From contig CM022665.1 in assembly GCA_012295275.1 (NCBI GenBank), positions 39,904,795 to 39,919,794 of the forward strand: DNA of 15,000 nt, given 5' to 3'. Source of the DNA: Chrysomallon squamiferum (Eukaryota; Mollusca; Gastropoda; Neomphalida; Peltospiridae). A program made the position numbers and the translations under genes. This document shows positions 1 to 9,450 of the stretch, piece after piece (within the stretch, counting starts at the first letter, position 1; every line of letters starts with the position of its first letter). The notes under the pieces are model-generated. The model did no database searches. It was not told where the DNA came from and was given only the letters and a program-made list of their open reading frames with translations.

Positions 1-93
1 TACTAAAGGCTTGACTCGCGATTGAAACGAAAACGAGGCTATGGACGAAAACGTGCCCGGCACGAGTATTGTGACATACCTGTTTTATGTGCG

Positions 94-94
<1 letters not shown>
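1..94. other. Left-edge unique sequence, unassigned
   Basis: This short, relatively GC-rich, non-repetitive stretch precedes the first microsatellite. The minus strand has a CAG|GTATGT donor-like site near 74-82 and stays open to the window edge in two frames, so it could be the end of an exon from a gene to the left. The plus strand has only a short ORF that runs into the CA repeat. It cannot be assigned from this window. Confidence 0.25.

Positions 95-148
<54 letters not shown>
95..148. repeat. (CA)n microsatellite
   Basis: A pure CA dinucleotide tract of 27 units. Any reading frame through it gives only a Thr-His run, which is not a protein signal. Confidence 0.98.
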
Positions 149-149
<1 letters not shown>

Positions 150-598
150 TACTTTATAAATGTTTTAAAGTCAATGACTTGTACATAAACTATTATGACA
201 CAGTGTTACTATACTCAGACACATAGGAATTGAATGACAAGTAGAAACAGAACATTTATTAACGTAGCCCTATCCAGGCAGTAGTTCTGACAAATTTTAC
301 CTGATGCGTTCGTTAAATATATCAATAATATCAGTGGTACTATTAAAATAAAATAAAATAAAATAAATAAAATAAAAAAAAAAAAAAAAAAAAAAATAAA
401 AATAAAATAAATTAAATGAAATAAAATATATTAAATAAATTAAATAAATAAATAAATAAATGAATGAATTAATGAATTAATTGAATTAAATAAATACTTT
501 GAACTAAAATTAATGGCATCATTAAAAAATGTATTATTTCACACTAATATCTGTATCTAATTGTAACAATAGCAGCAACAATAACAACAACGACAATA

Positions 599-602
<4 letters not shown>
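149..602. repeat. AT-rich spacer with (AAAAT)n/(AAAT)n and poly-A
   Basis: The first part is AT-rich unique sequence. From about 345 to 490 it becomes AAAAT units, a run of about 20 A, then AAAT and AATG/AATT units. It may be the decayed tail of a retroposon, but no body is recognisable beside it. No gene is seen. Confidence 0.85.
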
Positions 603-651
<49 letters not shown>

Positions 652-677
652 CAGAAGAAGAAGAAGAAGAAGAAGAA
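603..677. repeat. (AAT)n then (AAG)n compound microsatellite
   Basis: About 16 AAT units are followed directly by about 8 AAG units. From 720 to 800 the sequence continues as degenerate GAT/GACGAT triplets, which looks like an old, mutated trinucleotide repeat. Confidence 0.95.
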
Positions 678-804
678 ATCACATTAAAGCATTGAAAACG
701 GACTGACGACTTTATAATTATAATGATCATGATGATAAAGATAATGACGATGACAGTAATGATGATGACGATGATAACAATGACGACGGGAAGGCGACGG
801 TGTT

Positions 805-1338
805 GTTAATGATGATGGTAACCGCAACACAAATAAGATTAACAAAACGGCAAAAATAAAAAAATAAATATTGAAAAATTAATTTACAATAATCACACTT
901 AATGGTTACGTAATACTACTCTTCGGTTTGTATTAATGTATTTTTAATTATTATCATTATTTTTTTTTTAATAATTATAACAATATTAAACCTTTAGAAA
1001 AAAATTACAAAGAACGTAACTTACCATCCAGTTCTCGAAAGAGTACCAACAGTGTGTATTATCTAATATATTGTATGACATACATTGTATGAATGGTTCT
1101 TTCACTGGCCATTCTGTCGTTTCCTTGAACCTTCAGTATTTGTTTTGGGGTTCGGCGAGTTTAGCCAATAAATTTAAGCAAACTGCTAAATAACCACGCT
1201 GCAGTGAAGGTGAAACAAAATGGCGTCCGCCATCTCTTCGCTTATTCTGATTTATAAAGTTTTGTGGTCAGTAGAATTCAAAATGGTTGATACGTGGGTT
1301 ACATGCCTTTCAAAATGGTGTCATTGTTGATCTTAATA
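805..1338. other. Intergenic, mostly unique sequence
   Basis: There is little simple repeat here. 1140-1330 is somewhat richer in GC and holds AGCCAATAA at about 1163 and three copies of CAAAATGG (about 1217, 1279 and 1312). The first copy reads AAAATGGCG, a good start-codon or YY1-like context, but the frame it opens closes after 36 codons. A minus-strand GTAAGT lies at 1019-1024. Nothing here supports a definite gene. Confidence 0.4.
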
Positions 1339-1680
1339 TTGTTGTTGTTGTTGTTGTTCTTATTATTATTAACACTGTAATGGTAATCAAAATTATCATC
1401 GTCGTTGTCGCCATTGCCGTTTTATTATTATCATTATCACCAAAGTCGTAGTTGTCGTTTTTATTGTTACTGCTACTACTACTACCATGATCACTACAAC
1501 TACTACTACTACTACTATTGTTACTATACTACACTATACTCTACTATTATTATCATTATTATTATCACTATCATCATCATTATCATTAACATTATTATTA
1601 TTAGTAGTAGTAATAGTAGTAGTAGTAGCAGTAGCAGTAGCAGTAGTAGTAGTAGTAGTTGTAGTTGTAGTAGTATTGCT
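1339..1680. repeat. Compound trinucleotide repeat (GTT/TTA/CTA/GTA)
   Basis: A long block of interrupted triplets runs GTT, TTA with CAT, CTA/ACT, TTA/TCA, then GTA with GCA and GTT variants. The period of 3 keeps several frames free of stops and produces poly-Ser, Val, Leu or Tyr open frames, which are artefacts. Confidence 0.95.
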
Positions 1681-1814
1681 GTTGTATTTGTTGTTAGACC
1701 AAAATAATAAGTTTCAAGATTATTTAATTGTTAACGTTACAACAAAAATGTACATAAAATTGTAAATACTGACGTAAACGATTTTATCTTTCAATTAAAC
1801 CAGGTTTACTATAT

Positions 1815-1856
1815 ACACACATACATACACACACATGCACGCACGCACGCACATGA
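1815..1856. repeat. (CA)/(CATA)/(CACG)n compound microsatellite
   Basis: A mixed run of CATA, CA and GCAC units, about 40 bp long. Confidence 0.85.
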
Positions 1857-2187
1857 CGTAAACTATTTATTATTTTTAAATGAACCAATTAAAATTACGA
1901 TAATATACACTAACAATAATAAAAAGCAATGTTCACCAGTTACTATTTCTCAGCAGTTTATTTATTTATTTTTTAATTTATTAATTTCGTTTTAACTATA
2001 GTTGAAACTATATATATATATATATAAATACTCTCACGGTTTGTTTTTATTTAGAACATGTACCTTGAAATATGGAGAAGTAACTTTATATTTTAATTTG
2101 TTTTTATTACAAATAAATTACGTTTTTATTTATTATTTATTATTATTTTTTTAATTTTGGTTTCGTGCTTGAAACGATATACACAAG

Positions 2188-2225
<38 letters not shown>

Positions 2226-2473
2226 TCTTGGTATAGAGCATATAAATACAAATAGCTAGGCCAGGACGTAAATTAATATTCTTATATTTTTTGTTTGACA
2301 TAAATTATGTTGATTTATTTTTAATATTAGTTTTCATGCTATATATTGGTCTCTTTGTATGTTTTTTTTTTATAAATCGTCGTGTCAAGAAGTAATTAAA
2401 TATTATCATTTATTTATTTATATATTTATTTGGTGCACTGTCAGGATAACATTTAAAGAAATCTGTAGCGAAG
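1857..2473. other. AT-rich spacer with (TA)n and poly-T
   Basis: Very AT-rich. It contains a short TA run near 2012-2027, a poly-T run at about 2190-2222 and TTTA/TTAT clusters near 2120 and 2410. I see no gene or RNA. Confidence 0.8.
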
Positions 2474-2950
2474 ATAAATAAATAAATAAATAAATAAATA
2501 AATATATAAATGATCTAACAAAGAATGAATGAATGAGTGAATAAACCAATGAACTAACAAATAAACGAATGAAAGAATGAAGAAATGAATGAATGAATAA
2601 AAAACAAACAAATGCAGTAACAAATGAATGAACAATTGAATTAATAAATGAATGAATGATTGAATAAATAAATAAAACACGTAGCTGACTAGAACATAAA
2701 ACAACAGCAACAGCAATTCCACAACTGTCACGTCAGTCATCACCTCTTCAAAAACAACAACAACAGCTACACAATGACGATGATATAATTATGTCAATAA
2801 TGAAATGACAATGGCGACGATGATGGAGTTATGATGGATGTGATGATGATGAACGTAGTCATGGTAACGGACGTGATATTGGAGGTGGTGATAATTGACG
2901 TGCTGATGACTGTAATGGTGATGATGATGATGACGAGTCGATGATGATAA
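2474..2950. repeat. (AAAT)n, degenerate (AATG)n and (GAT)n blocks
   Basis: An AAAT run (2474-2506) passes into a degenerate AATG/AAAC/AATA block up to about 2675, then CAA triplets near 2700-2770 and GAT/GATG triplets near 2776-2950. The period-4 and period-3 structure explains the open minus-strand frames here. Confidence 0.9.
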
Positions 2951-2984
2951 AAATATGTTTCTGTCAATTTCTGTGCCTCTGTGT

Positions 2985-3256
2985 TTGTCTCTCTCTCTGT
3001 CACATTTTCTGTCTCTCTCTCATGTATATGTATACACACACACACGCATATATATATATATATATAGACATACAGATAAATAGATAGATAGAGACAGTTA
3101 GACAGACAGACAGACATACAGACAGAGATAGATAGATATATAGATAGACAGACAGATAGATAGACAAACAGATAGATAAACAGATATACAGATAGATAAA
3201 TAAATAAATAGATAGACAGAAAGATAAATAGAGAGATAGACAGACAGACAAATATT
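2985..3256. repeat. Compound (CT)/(CA)/(TA)/(AGAC-AGAT)n microsatellite
   Basis: Short CT runs, a CA run at about 3033-3045 and a TA run at about 3048-3065 lead into roughly 185 bp of intermixed AGAC and AGAT tetranucleotides. It reads as Ile-Cys-Leu-Ser-rich frames on the minus strand, which are not genes. Confidence 0.95.
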
Positions 3257-3689
3257 CCTTCACCTAATCTTTCTCATCGTTTCATTTTCAGTAAACTCAA
3301 AGACAACAACCAAACACGCTGTTAAAAAAAATTAAATAAAAATAAAAACATTACAACGAAACGAAACGAAAAATATTCTGCCTGTCTTGACTTTTCCCTT
3401 CACTTAGTGCCCCTCACTCTTACGTCCCCAAATCAAACACGTAACTTTGACTGAACGTGTGTACTCGGACAGTTAGTGTGGGCTCGCTAAATATCGCACA
3501 CTGCTGATGACTTGCATTTACTAAACATTGACGTGTGTGGACCTTGTGTCTGTGTGTTCAAATGATTAAACTTTGATACCTTTCATCAGTGTTAGCAAAC
3601 ACGAGATCAGTTGTTGTAGGCACAAATCATTAACTAGAGTGTACTTGTAAAATGACGTGCGTGCATACTATTGTTTATAAATATAAGAT
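3257..3689. other. Unique intergenic sequence
   Basis: Non-repetitive and moderately GC-rich (around 3380-3620). No long open frame, tRNA-like element or convincing splice-site pair was found on either strand. Confidence 0.5.
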
Positions 3690-3699
3690 GCATAATAAT

Positions 3700-4118
3700 G
3701 TTAACATACGTTAGATAACATATTTACTATACGATATATGCAATATGCATACGTAATGTAATATAAGTTATGTATCATATGTGATATAACATTCAGAATA
3801 TAACATACGAAACAAACATGATAGAATATACGTAAAATGAGTAATATAACATACATAATATAGCATACGTAATATAGGACACATAAAGTAACATAAGTAA
3901 TAAAACATAGTAACATACATAACATAATATACGTTACATACATAATATAACATACGTAACATAAGTAATATACATAACATACGTATCATACGTAATATAT
4001 ATATATAACATACATAATATATTAAATATAGTATACGTAATATAACATACCTAACATAACATATGTAACAGAGGTAATATAATATACGTAATATAACATA
4101 TGTAACATACATAACATA
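3700..4118. repeat. Degenerate ATACGTAATATAAC-type tandem repeat
   Basis: About 420 bp is built from short variants of ATACGTAATATAACAT. The palindromic core TACGTA, or a one-base variant of it, recurs at least eight times. Unit length is irregular, so this is an old or actively slipping minisatellite rather than a clean microsatellite. Both strands give Tyr/Ile/Met/Cys-rich frames, which are artefacts. Confidence 0.8.
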
Positions 4119-4384
4119 AGAAAGGAGTTTATGTCTTGAATACGATTTTGGGTGGATACTTGACCCCCTTCTTAGTATATTTTTCTTCTTTTTCTTTTTT
4201 TTTTTTTTTTTTTCCTATTTTCATCTTGTTATATTATATATAAATTATATGTGATGTACGCCTCATATATCGCTGAATGATAACACCTTCAGAATTTGTA
4301 ACAGAAGAAGATATACGTAGTTTAAAAAAAGAGTGTAGAACTGTTTGAAAATATTGCATTTATCATTATGAATTATACGTAAAT

Positions 4385-4387
<3 letters not shown>
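4119..4387. other. AT-rich spacer with poly-T
   Basis: A poly-T run with TTC interruptions lies at about 4180-4214. The rest is unremarkable AT-rich sequence. Confidence 0.7.

Positions 4388-4472
<85 letters not shown>
4388..4472. repeat. (CT)n microsatellite
   Basis: A pure CT tract of 85 bp, the longest perfect dinucleotide run in the window. A short CATA-rich run follows at about 4493-4550. Confidence 0.98.
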
Positions 4473-4475
<3 letters not shown>

Positions 4476-4559
4476 ATCTACCGACCTCTACACACACATA
4501 TACGTATCAGATACATACATATACATACAAGTACATACAGACATACAGACATTGAAGCA

Positions 4560-4735
4560 TATAATATAATAAAATGAAATAATACTAATTGTAATGACGA
4601 TGAAAGTGATGATTATTAAAAAATTTTTTAATAAAAATAAACATTTAAAGCAAAAAAAAAAAAAAAGAAATAAAAAAAGAAATTTAAAAAAATGTAAAAA
4701 AACAAAACAAAATGAAAATAAAAATAGTAATGACT
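4560..4735. repeat. A-rich low-complexity block
   Basis: Poly-A and AAAT/AAAG-rich sequence. It gives a Lys-rich frame on the plus strand and a Phe/Leu-rich frame on the minus strand. Neither is credible as protein. Confidence 0.8.
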
Positions 4736-4782
4736 CCGACACGACGTTCACGTGGATGACCACGTTTTTTGCTGTCTTACAG

Positions 4783-5045
4783 TCCATGTCCACAGACGAC
4801 GTCGTGCAAGATGTTGTCTTCATGTCAACTAGGGATCGGCTACATGTCAAAAACAAGAAACGGAGAGAGACGCGGGTTAATTAAACACAATATTTCACCC
4901 AGTGAATCACTCTGTTAACTTGAGTTTCGCTAGTCACAATATTTTAATTTTCTCAAGGAATCAGACACACAGACACATTCAGCTTTACCACAGTAGTTCT
5001 CTAATGGACCGGTATTTAACAGAAAGCTGTATTATTTCCGTAACT
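4783..5045 (+). other. Candidate noncoding exon or regulatory island
   Basis: This stretch is clearly less AT-rich than its surroundings. On the plus strand it is bounded by an acceptor-like site (GTTTTTTGCTGTCTTACAG, ending at 4782) and a strong donor (ACT|GTAAGT at 5046). No frame crosses it with protein-like composition, and joining 5045 to the acceptor-like AG at 5980 meets TAA at once. If it is an exon, it is probably 5' UTR of the GPCR gene at 6030. A regulatory island or chance splice-like sites are equally possible. Confidence 0.3.
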
Positions 5046-5051
5046 GTAAGT

Positions 5052-6029
5052 ATGCAGGTTAAACTATTTTGTATAAAGTCTCTCATAGTTCCATTGGAGT
5101 AGCATTTGTTGGTTCTTATTTTAAAATTAATGTAATATCATTATTGCCGAAATTTTTAGTCTGTTATTTTTTTTTTTAAATTTAGTATTATTTTAATAGC
5201 ATAAGGTTAAAGAAATTATTTGATAATTATAAAGTGATATAATTATTATTTGGACAAAAATGGAAAAAAAAGTTAAGAAAAGAATTCTATACTTGCACAA
5301 TATTTTGATACTGATGATGATCTGAAAAAAAAGTTTCGTAATTTCAGCCAAAATATGTTTTTGTTGTTTTCCCCTGTTATTTGAATAGTTTCATCTGTAA
5401 TAAATTATTTCGATGATTTCCAAAATAACAGATTAATTTCAACATCATTACTCTGTTTTCGTTGCTTTAAATATAAAAAAACATAACAAATTTTGATATC
5501 TTAACTTTATTTTATCATTTCTTTTTTTATTTTTATTTTTTTTTATCACCTTTTAAAATGCATATTTTGATAGCAAAACAATAATTATTTTAGAAGTTTC
5601 GGTGATAATATTTTTTTTATTGTTACTTTCATATTGTTACAAAGTTGACTAATGTTAAATTTAAACATACTTCTATATCCTGAACTAATGATACATTTAA
5701 ACGTGCTGCTTCGTAGCAAACTAATGTTATTTTTAAACATACTTACATATTAATGTAGATTAATGCTAGTTTTAAACAATGTTGTTGTTGTTATTTTAAT
5801 TAATACTATTATTATTTTTAAACACATAACAACATGAAGCAAAGTAAGTACTCGCTTGGTATTTAGTCGATATGTTTATAGTCATCTGTTTATACTTAAT
5901 GTCTTTAAACACGTTCAATACTATTTATTGAAATTTAATTACATATTACGTTAACAATGCTTATTAAATTTATATTTAAAGGTATAAGCGTGCACGTTAT
6001 TGCTGCCGATTGCTACTACAACAGCCACA
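5052..6029 (+). other. AT-rich 5' flank of the GPCR gene
   Basis: Strongly AT-rich, with no repeat array longer than short T or A runs. An AG at 5979-5980 (TTTATATTTAAAG) is a possible but weak 3' splice site just before the GPCR reading frame. An in-frame TAA at 5985-5987 limits upstream extension of the coding sequence. I see no clear TATA-type promoter that stands out from the base composition. Confidence 0.45.
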
Positions 6030-7403
6030 ATGACGTTGTTCTGGGACACGTTTTCTGGCGATGTTGAGACGGAGGCTTTCAGATCATCGGTAGAAGTTTC
6101 AGACTCCGAAGTTTCAATCTCAGCAGATTTCCTTCCCTTTAATAAAATAAACCATTCAGTTTACAAACACATCTTGACACCGTCGTCAACTGTAACACAC
6201 AGAAATGAAACATTTTTCAACACGACGACGACGACGACAACGACAACAAATATGTTGCTGTCAGTCGTATCAAGTTCTGTGCCAGAGATTGTGTACAGTG
6301 ACGTTAAAATAAACATGATGGACAAGACGTCATACGGTTTGTTTGGAGAGCTGGAGAGATACAGCGAGCTGTGGATTGCCAAATATCTCAATCTCTATTA
6401 CCTTTGGGTTATTTTTCTTTTCGGGTTTTCGGGAAACTTCGCCATTTTTATCACAGTCATCAAAATGAGGCCGCACCGGTCGTACACCGTGTGCATAGCC
6501 GCGCTCGCCGTCGTGAACAACTGCGCGATTATCAGTAAACTTCTCTTTCACCAACTCACTCTCTACGACGTCCCCATCGGTCTCTGGGGCTGCAGGGTCC
6601 TCTACTACATCGGCAGCTTCTTCACCGCGTACTCGAGCTGGATAATCGTTGCCATGACGCTCGAAAGATTCGTCGCGATTTATTTTCCTCTCAAGGTGAT
6701 CACCGTCTGCTCGAGAACCAAGATCATTTTCTTTCTGGGAATAATGGCAACTTTCCTGTTGTTCGCCGACCTGCACTTTTTCTGGACGGCCACAGACACG
6801 TTTCACCCGGTTTTCAAAGAACACTGCGGCTTCCTACGGCAATATCAGCACTTCATCCAGTACTACTGGTACTGGATGGACGGCTGCATGTACGCCATTG
6901 TCCCCTGCATTCTGTTGCTGATCTTCAACGTCGTCAACATATTCGGGATCAGGCAGTCGTACAAGACACAGAAAGAATTCCTGAAGAACAGAAGTGAACT
7001 CATCGTGGAAAGGTTTCGAGACCAAGGAAAGATAACCATCATGGTCGTCGCTGTGTCCGTACTCTTTCTTCTCCTAGTTATTCCAAACTGCTGTCATTAC
7101 GTCATCAAGCCCACGTGGGTCTACACGCCAGTGAGTCACGAGCACGCGGTGTTTTTACTCACAAGAGAAATCATCTTCGTCCTCTCAGACGCCAATCACG
7201 GAATTCAGTTCTTCATCTATTTCGTCATGGCCAAACCATTTCGGCGAGAATTCCTGAACTTCTTCTGTTGCAGAGAAAACAGAAAGCGTGGATCGTCCAG
7301 CGCTTGTTACATGGTGTCTGGGTTTAGACCGTTTAAAAACGTCAAACTGCTCTCTGTGTCTACGATCAGTGTCATAGACATCTCAAAAAGCGCGGATTAC
7401 TGA
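6030..7403 (+). CDS. Class A (rhodopsin-type) GPCR, peptide-receptor-like, single coding exon
   Basis: Predicted 457-residue seven-helix receptor of the plasma membrane. The first in-frame ATG after the TAA at 5985 is at 6030. The roughly 120-residue N-terminus has sequons at N41, N59 and N64 and nine Thr at 65-73. TM1 is about 122-144 (GN at 135-136), TM2 151-172, TM3 188-212 followed by ERF (212-214) in place of DRY, TM4 231-252, TM5 283-306 (P292), TM6 334-357 (P352) and TM7 378-401. C188 and C266 can form the usual disulfide. CC at 413-414 after helix 8 is a likely palmitoylation site. Unusual residues: N163 at 2.50 (normally D), no Trp at 4.50 or 6.48, and QFFIY (393-397) in place of NPxxY. 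The style resembles the large lophotrochozoan expansions loosely related to FMRFamide and other neuropeptide receptors. The ligand is unknown, and a chemosensory role is possible. The coding region is much GC-richer than its flanks. Confidence 0.92.
   Translation: MTLFWDTFSGDVETEAFRSSVEVSDSEVSISADFLPFNKINHSVYKHILTPSSTVTHRNETFFNTTTTTTTTTNMLLSVVSSSVPEIVYSDVKINMMDKTSYGLFGELERYSELWIAKYLNLYYLWVIFLFGFSGNFAIFITVIKMRPHRSYTVCIAALAVVNNCAIISKLLFHQLTLYDVPIGLWGCRVLYYIGSFFTAYSSWIIVAMTLERFVAIYFPLKVITVCSRTKIIFFLGIMATFLLFADLHFFWTATDTFHPVFKEHCGFLRQYQHFIQYYWYWMDGCMYAIVPCILLLIFNVVNIFGIRQSYKTQKEFLKNRSELIVERFRDQGKITIMVVAVSVLFLLLVIPNCCHYVIKPTWVYTPVSHEHAVFLLTREIIFVLSDANHGIQFFIYFVMAKPFRREFLNFFCCRENRKRGSSSACYMVSGFRPFKNVKLLSVSTISVIDISKSADY
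6222..6248 (+). repeat. ACG/ACA triplet run in the GPCR coding region
   Basis: Nine consecutive Thr codons, mostly ACG, encode a Thr run directly after the sequon asparagine N64. It is a coding microsatellite in the extracellular N-terminus. Confidence 0.9.
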
Positions 7404-7426
7404 AACGACTGATTATGTTTCACAGC

Positions 7427-7728
7427 TGAATTATATTTTACGAAAAATAGATGAATTATATTTTACCACAAAAAAACTGAATTATATTTTACCACAAAAA
7501 AACTGAATTATATTTTACGACAAACAGATGAAATATGTTTTACGAGAAAATATTGAATTTTATTTTACGACAAATAGATAAATTATATTTTAAAACAAAG
7601 AGTTGAATCATCAGTTACGACAAATAGTTGAATTATCAGTTACGACAAACAGATGAATTATATTTTACAACAAACAGTTTACTAATATTTTACGACAAAC
7701 GAATGAAATATGTTTCATAAAAAGATGT
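7427..7728 (+). repeat. 25-26 bp minisatellite, about 12 copies
   Basis: Tandem units follow the approximate consensus TGAATTATATTTTACGACAA plus a variable end (ACAGA, ATAGT or similar). Units begin near 7427, 7452, 7478, 7504, 7529, 7554, 7579, 7604, 7629, 7654, 7679 and 7704. The second and third are identical 26-mers. The units near 7604 and 7629 share ATCAGTTACGAC and form a sub-type. The array starts 24 bp after the GPCR stop codon, so it probably lies in that gene's 3' UTR. Confidence 0.9.
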
Positions 7729-7749
7729 AAACATGATTTGTAATACATA

Positions 7750-7755
7750 AATAAA
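7750..7755 (+). terminator. Candidate proximal poly(A) signal, AATAAA
   Basis: AATAAA follows the minisatellite, about 350 bp after the GPCR stop. AATAAA is frequent by chance in DNA this AT-rich, so usage is uncertain. Confidence 0.35.
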
Positions 7756-8298
7756 ATATTCTATATGATAATATGCTTTAACAAGTAACTGGCGGAATGA
7801 ATATTAATTTTATTTAACGGCAAATCGATTTTAGTTACAAGTCCGCCGTTTTATCGGTATTATTTAAATGATGACATCATAAAGAAAATATTCTACTGCA
7901 GCAACAGAGGTTACTCTTCTCGATCAGCAGCAAGGAATCTTTTATTTTCAGTCTTTGTTAGAGAGGAAAATATATTCATGGTCAGTTAATCAGCCAATTT
8001 TCCACTGGCTGAAATGTCTTTTTTATCACACTGTGTATTTTAAATGTGTCAAAATACTACGAGTAAAATATGCTTTATTATACATTATATAATATGTAAA
8101 ATGTGTATTGTAAAATGATGTATGCAACATTTGCATTACGTAACACTGTCAATGAATCATGTTTTATAAAATGTTATCATTGTATTACATCAAGTGTTTA
8201 TTTTTATTTGCTAAACTGAAATGTATCTCATGAACCAATGTACTTTGTAAGTACAGTGTAATGTGTGTAATTGTGGTATTTCAGTTGGAGTGAACAAA
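7756..8298 (+). other. Probable 3' UTR or 3' flank of the GPCR gene
   Basis: AT-rich, non-repetitive sequence. A short perfect inverted repeat (TGTACTT-TGT-AAGTACA) lies at 8239-8255. No coding signal was found. Confidence 0.4.
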
Positions 8299-8308
8299 TG
8301 TAAATAAA
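8299..8308 (+). terminator. Candidate distal poly(A) signal overlapping a Pumilio-type site
   Basis: TGTAAATA (8299-8306), matching the Pumilio consensus TGTANATA, overlaps AATAAA (8303-8308), with the GT-rich TGTATTTGTT just after. This arrangement suits a distal 3' end of the GPCR transcript, giving a 3' UTR of about 0.9 kb. It is read from motifs only. Confidence 0.35.
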
Positions 8309-8809
8309 TGTATTTGTTACAAACGTATCTGAAACCTAAACTTTTTAATGTAGTTACGTTTTAATACATCTCAGAACAATAGTTTAACAAAACAGCGACT
8401 CAGTTTGTTAGGACTTTTTCAACACCTCACTTCTATCGGTTTTTACCATATTTTCATACCGATTATTAACATTAACAACAACGTTTTATTATTTATTAAA
8501 TGCGTCTATCTCCAACGATGCACGACAAATATCACATCAGATATAACATTACATAATACAAGTTCTGAATTAACTATTTTGCAAAATGGTCTTAGTTTAT
8601 TTTTGTATGCTAGCAATAATTTATAACATCATCTCTCAATTTCATGACATTGTATTATTTAGCAGAAGATAAAACATCAATACAGAAATTGTATTTTACT
8701 TGACTACACGTTTTTATCCTTTCACGAACAAGTCAAAATACTTAGTTAACTTGATGACTTGTTTTTTTTCTACCAATAAGCGAAGAATAAATAAAAGTGA
8801 CAAAAACAA
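8309..8809. other. AT-rich intergenic sequence
   Basis: Unique AT-rich sequence. A 70-codon open frame on the plus strand at 8405-8626 has no recognisable motif and AT-driven composition. I do not call a gene. Confidence 0.5.
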
Positions 8810-8854
8810 AAATAGATAAATAAATAAAATAAAATAAAATAAAATAATAAAATG

Positions 8855-8898
<44 letters not shown>

Positions 8899-8928
8899 GA
8901 TAATAATAATATAATAATAATAATAATA

Positions 8929-8957
<29 letters not shown>
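8810..8957. repeat. (AAAAT)n, poly-A, (AAT)n compound tract
   Basis: AAAT and AAAAT units are followed by about 30 A, then AAG and AAT triplets. On the minus strand this would be T-rich. No SINE body lies beside it. Confidence 0.95.
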
Positions 8958-8959
<2 letters not shown>

Positions 8960-9091
8960 TCAATGTTACAATGAAATATAGTCTCTCCTACTTTAACCAA
9001 ATAAAATTATTTCATATTTTATTATAACATATCTAACTTGCAGAATATGAGATAAATAAATAAATCCAAGATTATCTTGTATTTTAAACTG

Positions 9092-9094
<3 letters not shown>

Positions 9095-9155
<61 letters not shown>
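9095..9155. repeat. (CT)n microsatellite
   Basis: A 61 bp CT tract. It creates an Arg-Glu repeat frame on the minus strand, which is an artefact. Confidence 0.98.
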
Positions 9156-9158
<3 letters not shown>

Positions 9159-9368
9159 TTATTTCTAATGCATAGGTATGCATATGCATGCATGTATATA
9201 TGTATTTTAGCATTTGAATATTCGAACGTATGGTTCCTATTCTTGCCTGAATTCCTGTTACTGTTCAGCCATCAAGACAACCTTTAAAAAATCGCCCAGT
9301 AACCGAACGTAATCATCGCTTCCTACGAAACACGCCGTTCTTTGTCTTTTGTAATTTTTGCGTGCATC

Positions 9369-9408
9369 TATGTATGTATTTATGTATGTATGTGTGTATG
9401 TATGTATG

Positions 9409-9440
<32 letters not shown>

Positions 9441-9450
9441 TGTATGTATG
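9369..9450. repeat. (TATG)n microsatellite
   Basis: About 82 bp of TATG units with a few interruptions (TATT, TGTG, TATA). Confidence 0.95.

Noticed and set aside
41-226. Plus-strand open frame beginning MDENVPGTS and running through the CA repeat
   Set aside because: More than a quarter of it is a Thr-His run from (CA)n, and the rest shows no motif, codon bias or splice support.
1019-1080. Minus-strand GTAAGT donor with an open frame before it
   Set aside because: There is no acceptor or recognisable protein segment, and the frame's composition is random.
1405-1765. Overlapping Ser-, Val- and Leu-rich open frames
   Set aside because: They come from interrupted trinucleotide repeats, which keep several frames open at once.
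2453-3263. Minus-strand hydrophobic, Leu/Tyr/Cys-rich open frames resembling membrane proteins
   Set aside because: They translate AAAT/AATG and AGAC/AGAT repeats. The apparent hydrophobicity follows from the repeat unit.
3701-4112. Minus-strand Tyr/Ile/Met/Cys-rich frames
   Set aside because: Two overlapping frames show the same composition, as expected from the TACGTAATATA-type repeat.
6000-6029. GPCR start at the TTG at 6000
   Set aside because: A non-ATG start is unlikely in an animal gene when an in-frame ATG occurs 30 bases later.
8993-9193. Arg-Glu repeat protein on the minus strand
   Set aside because: It is the translation of the (CT)n tract.
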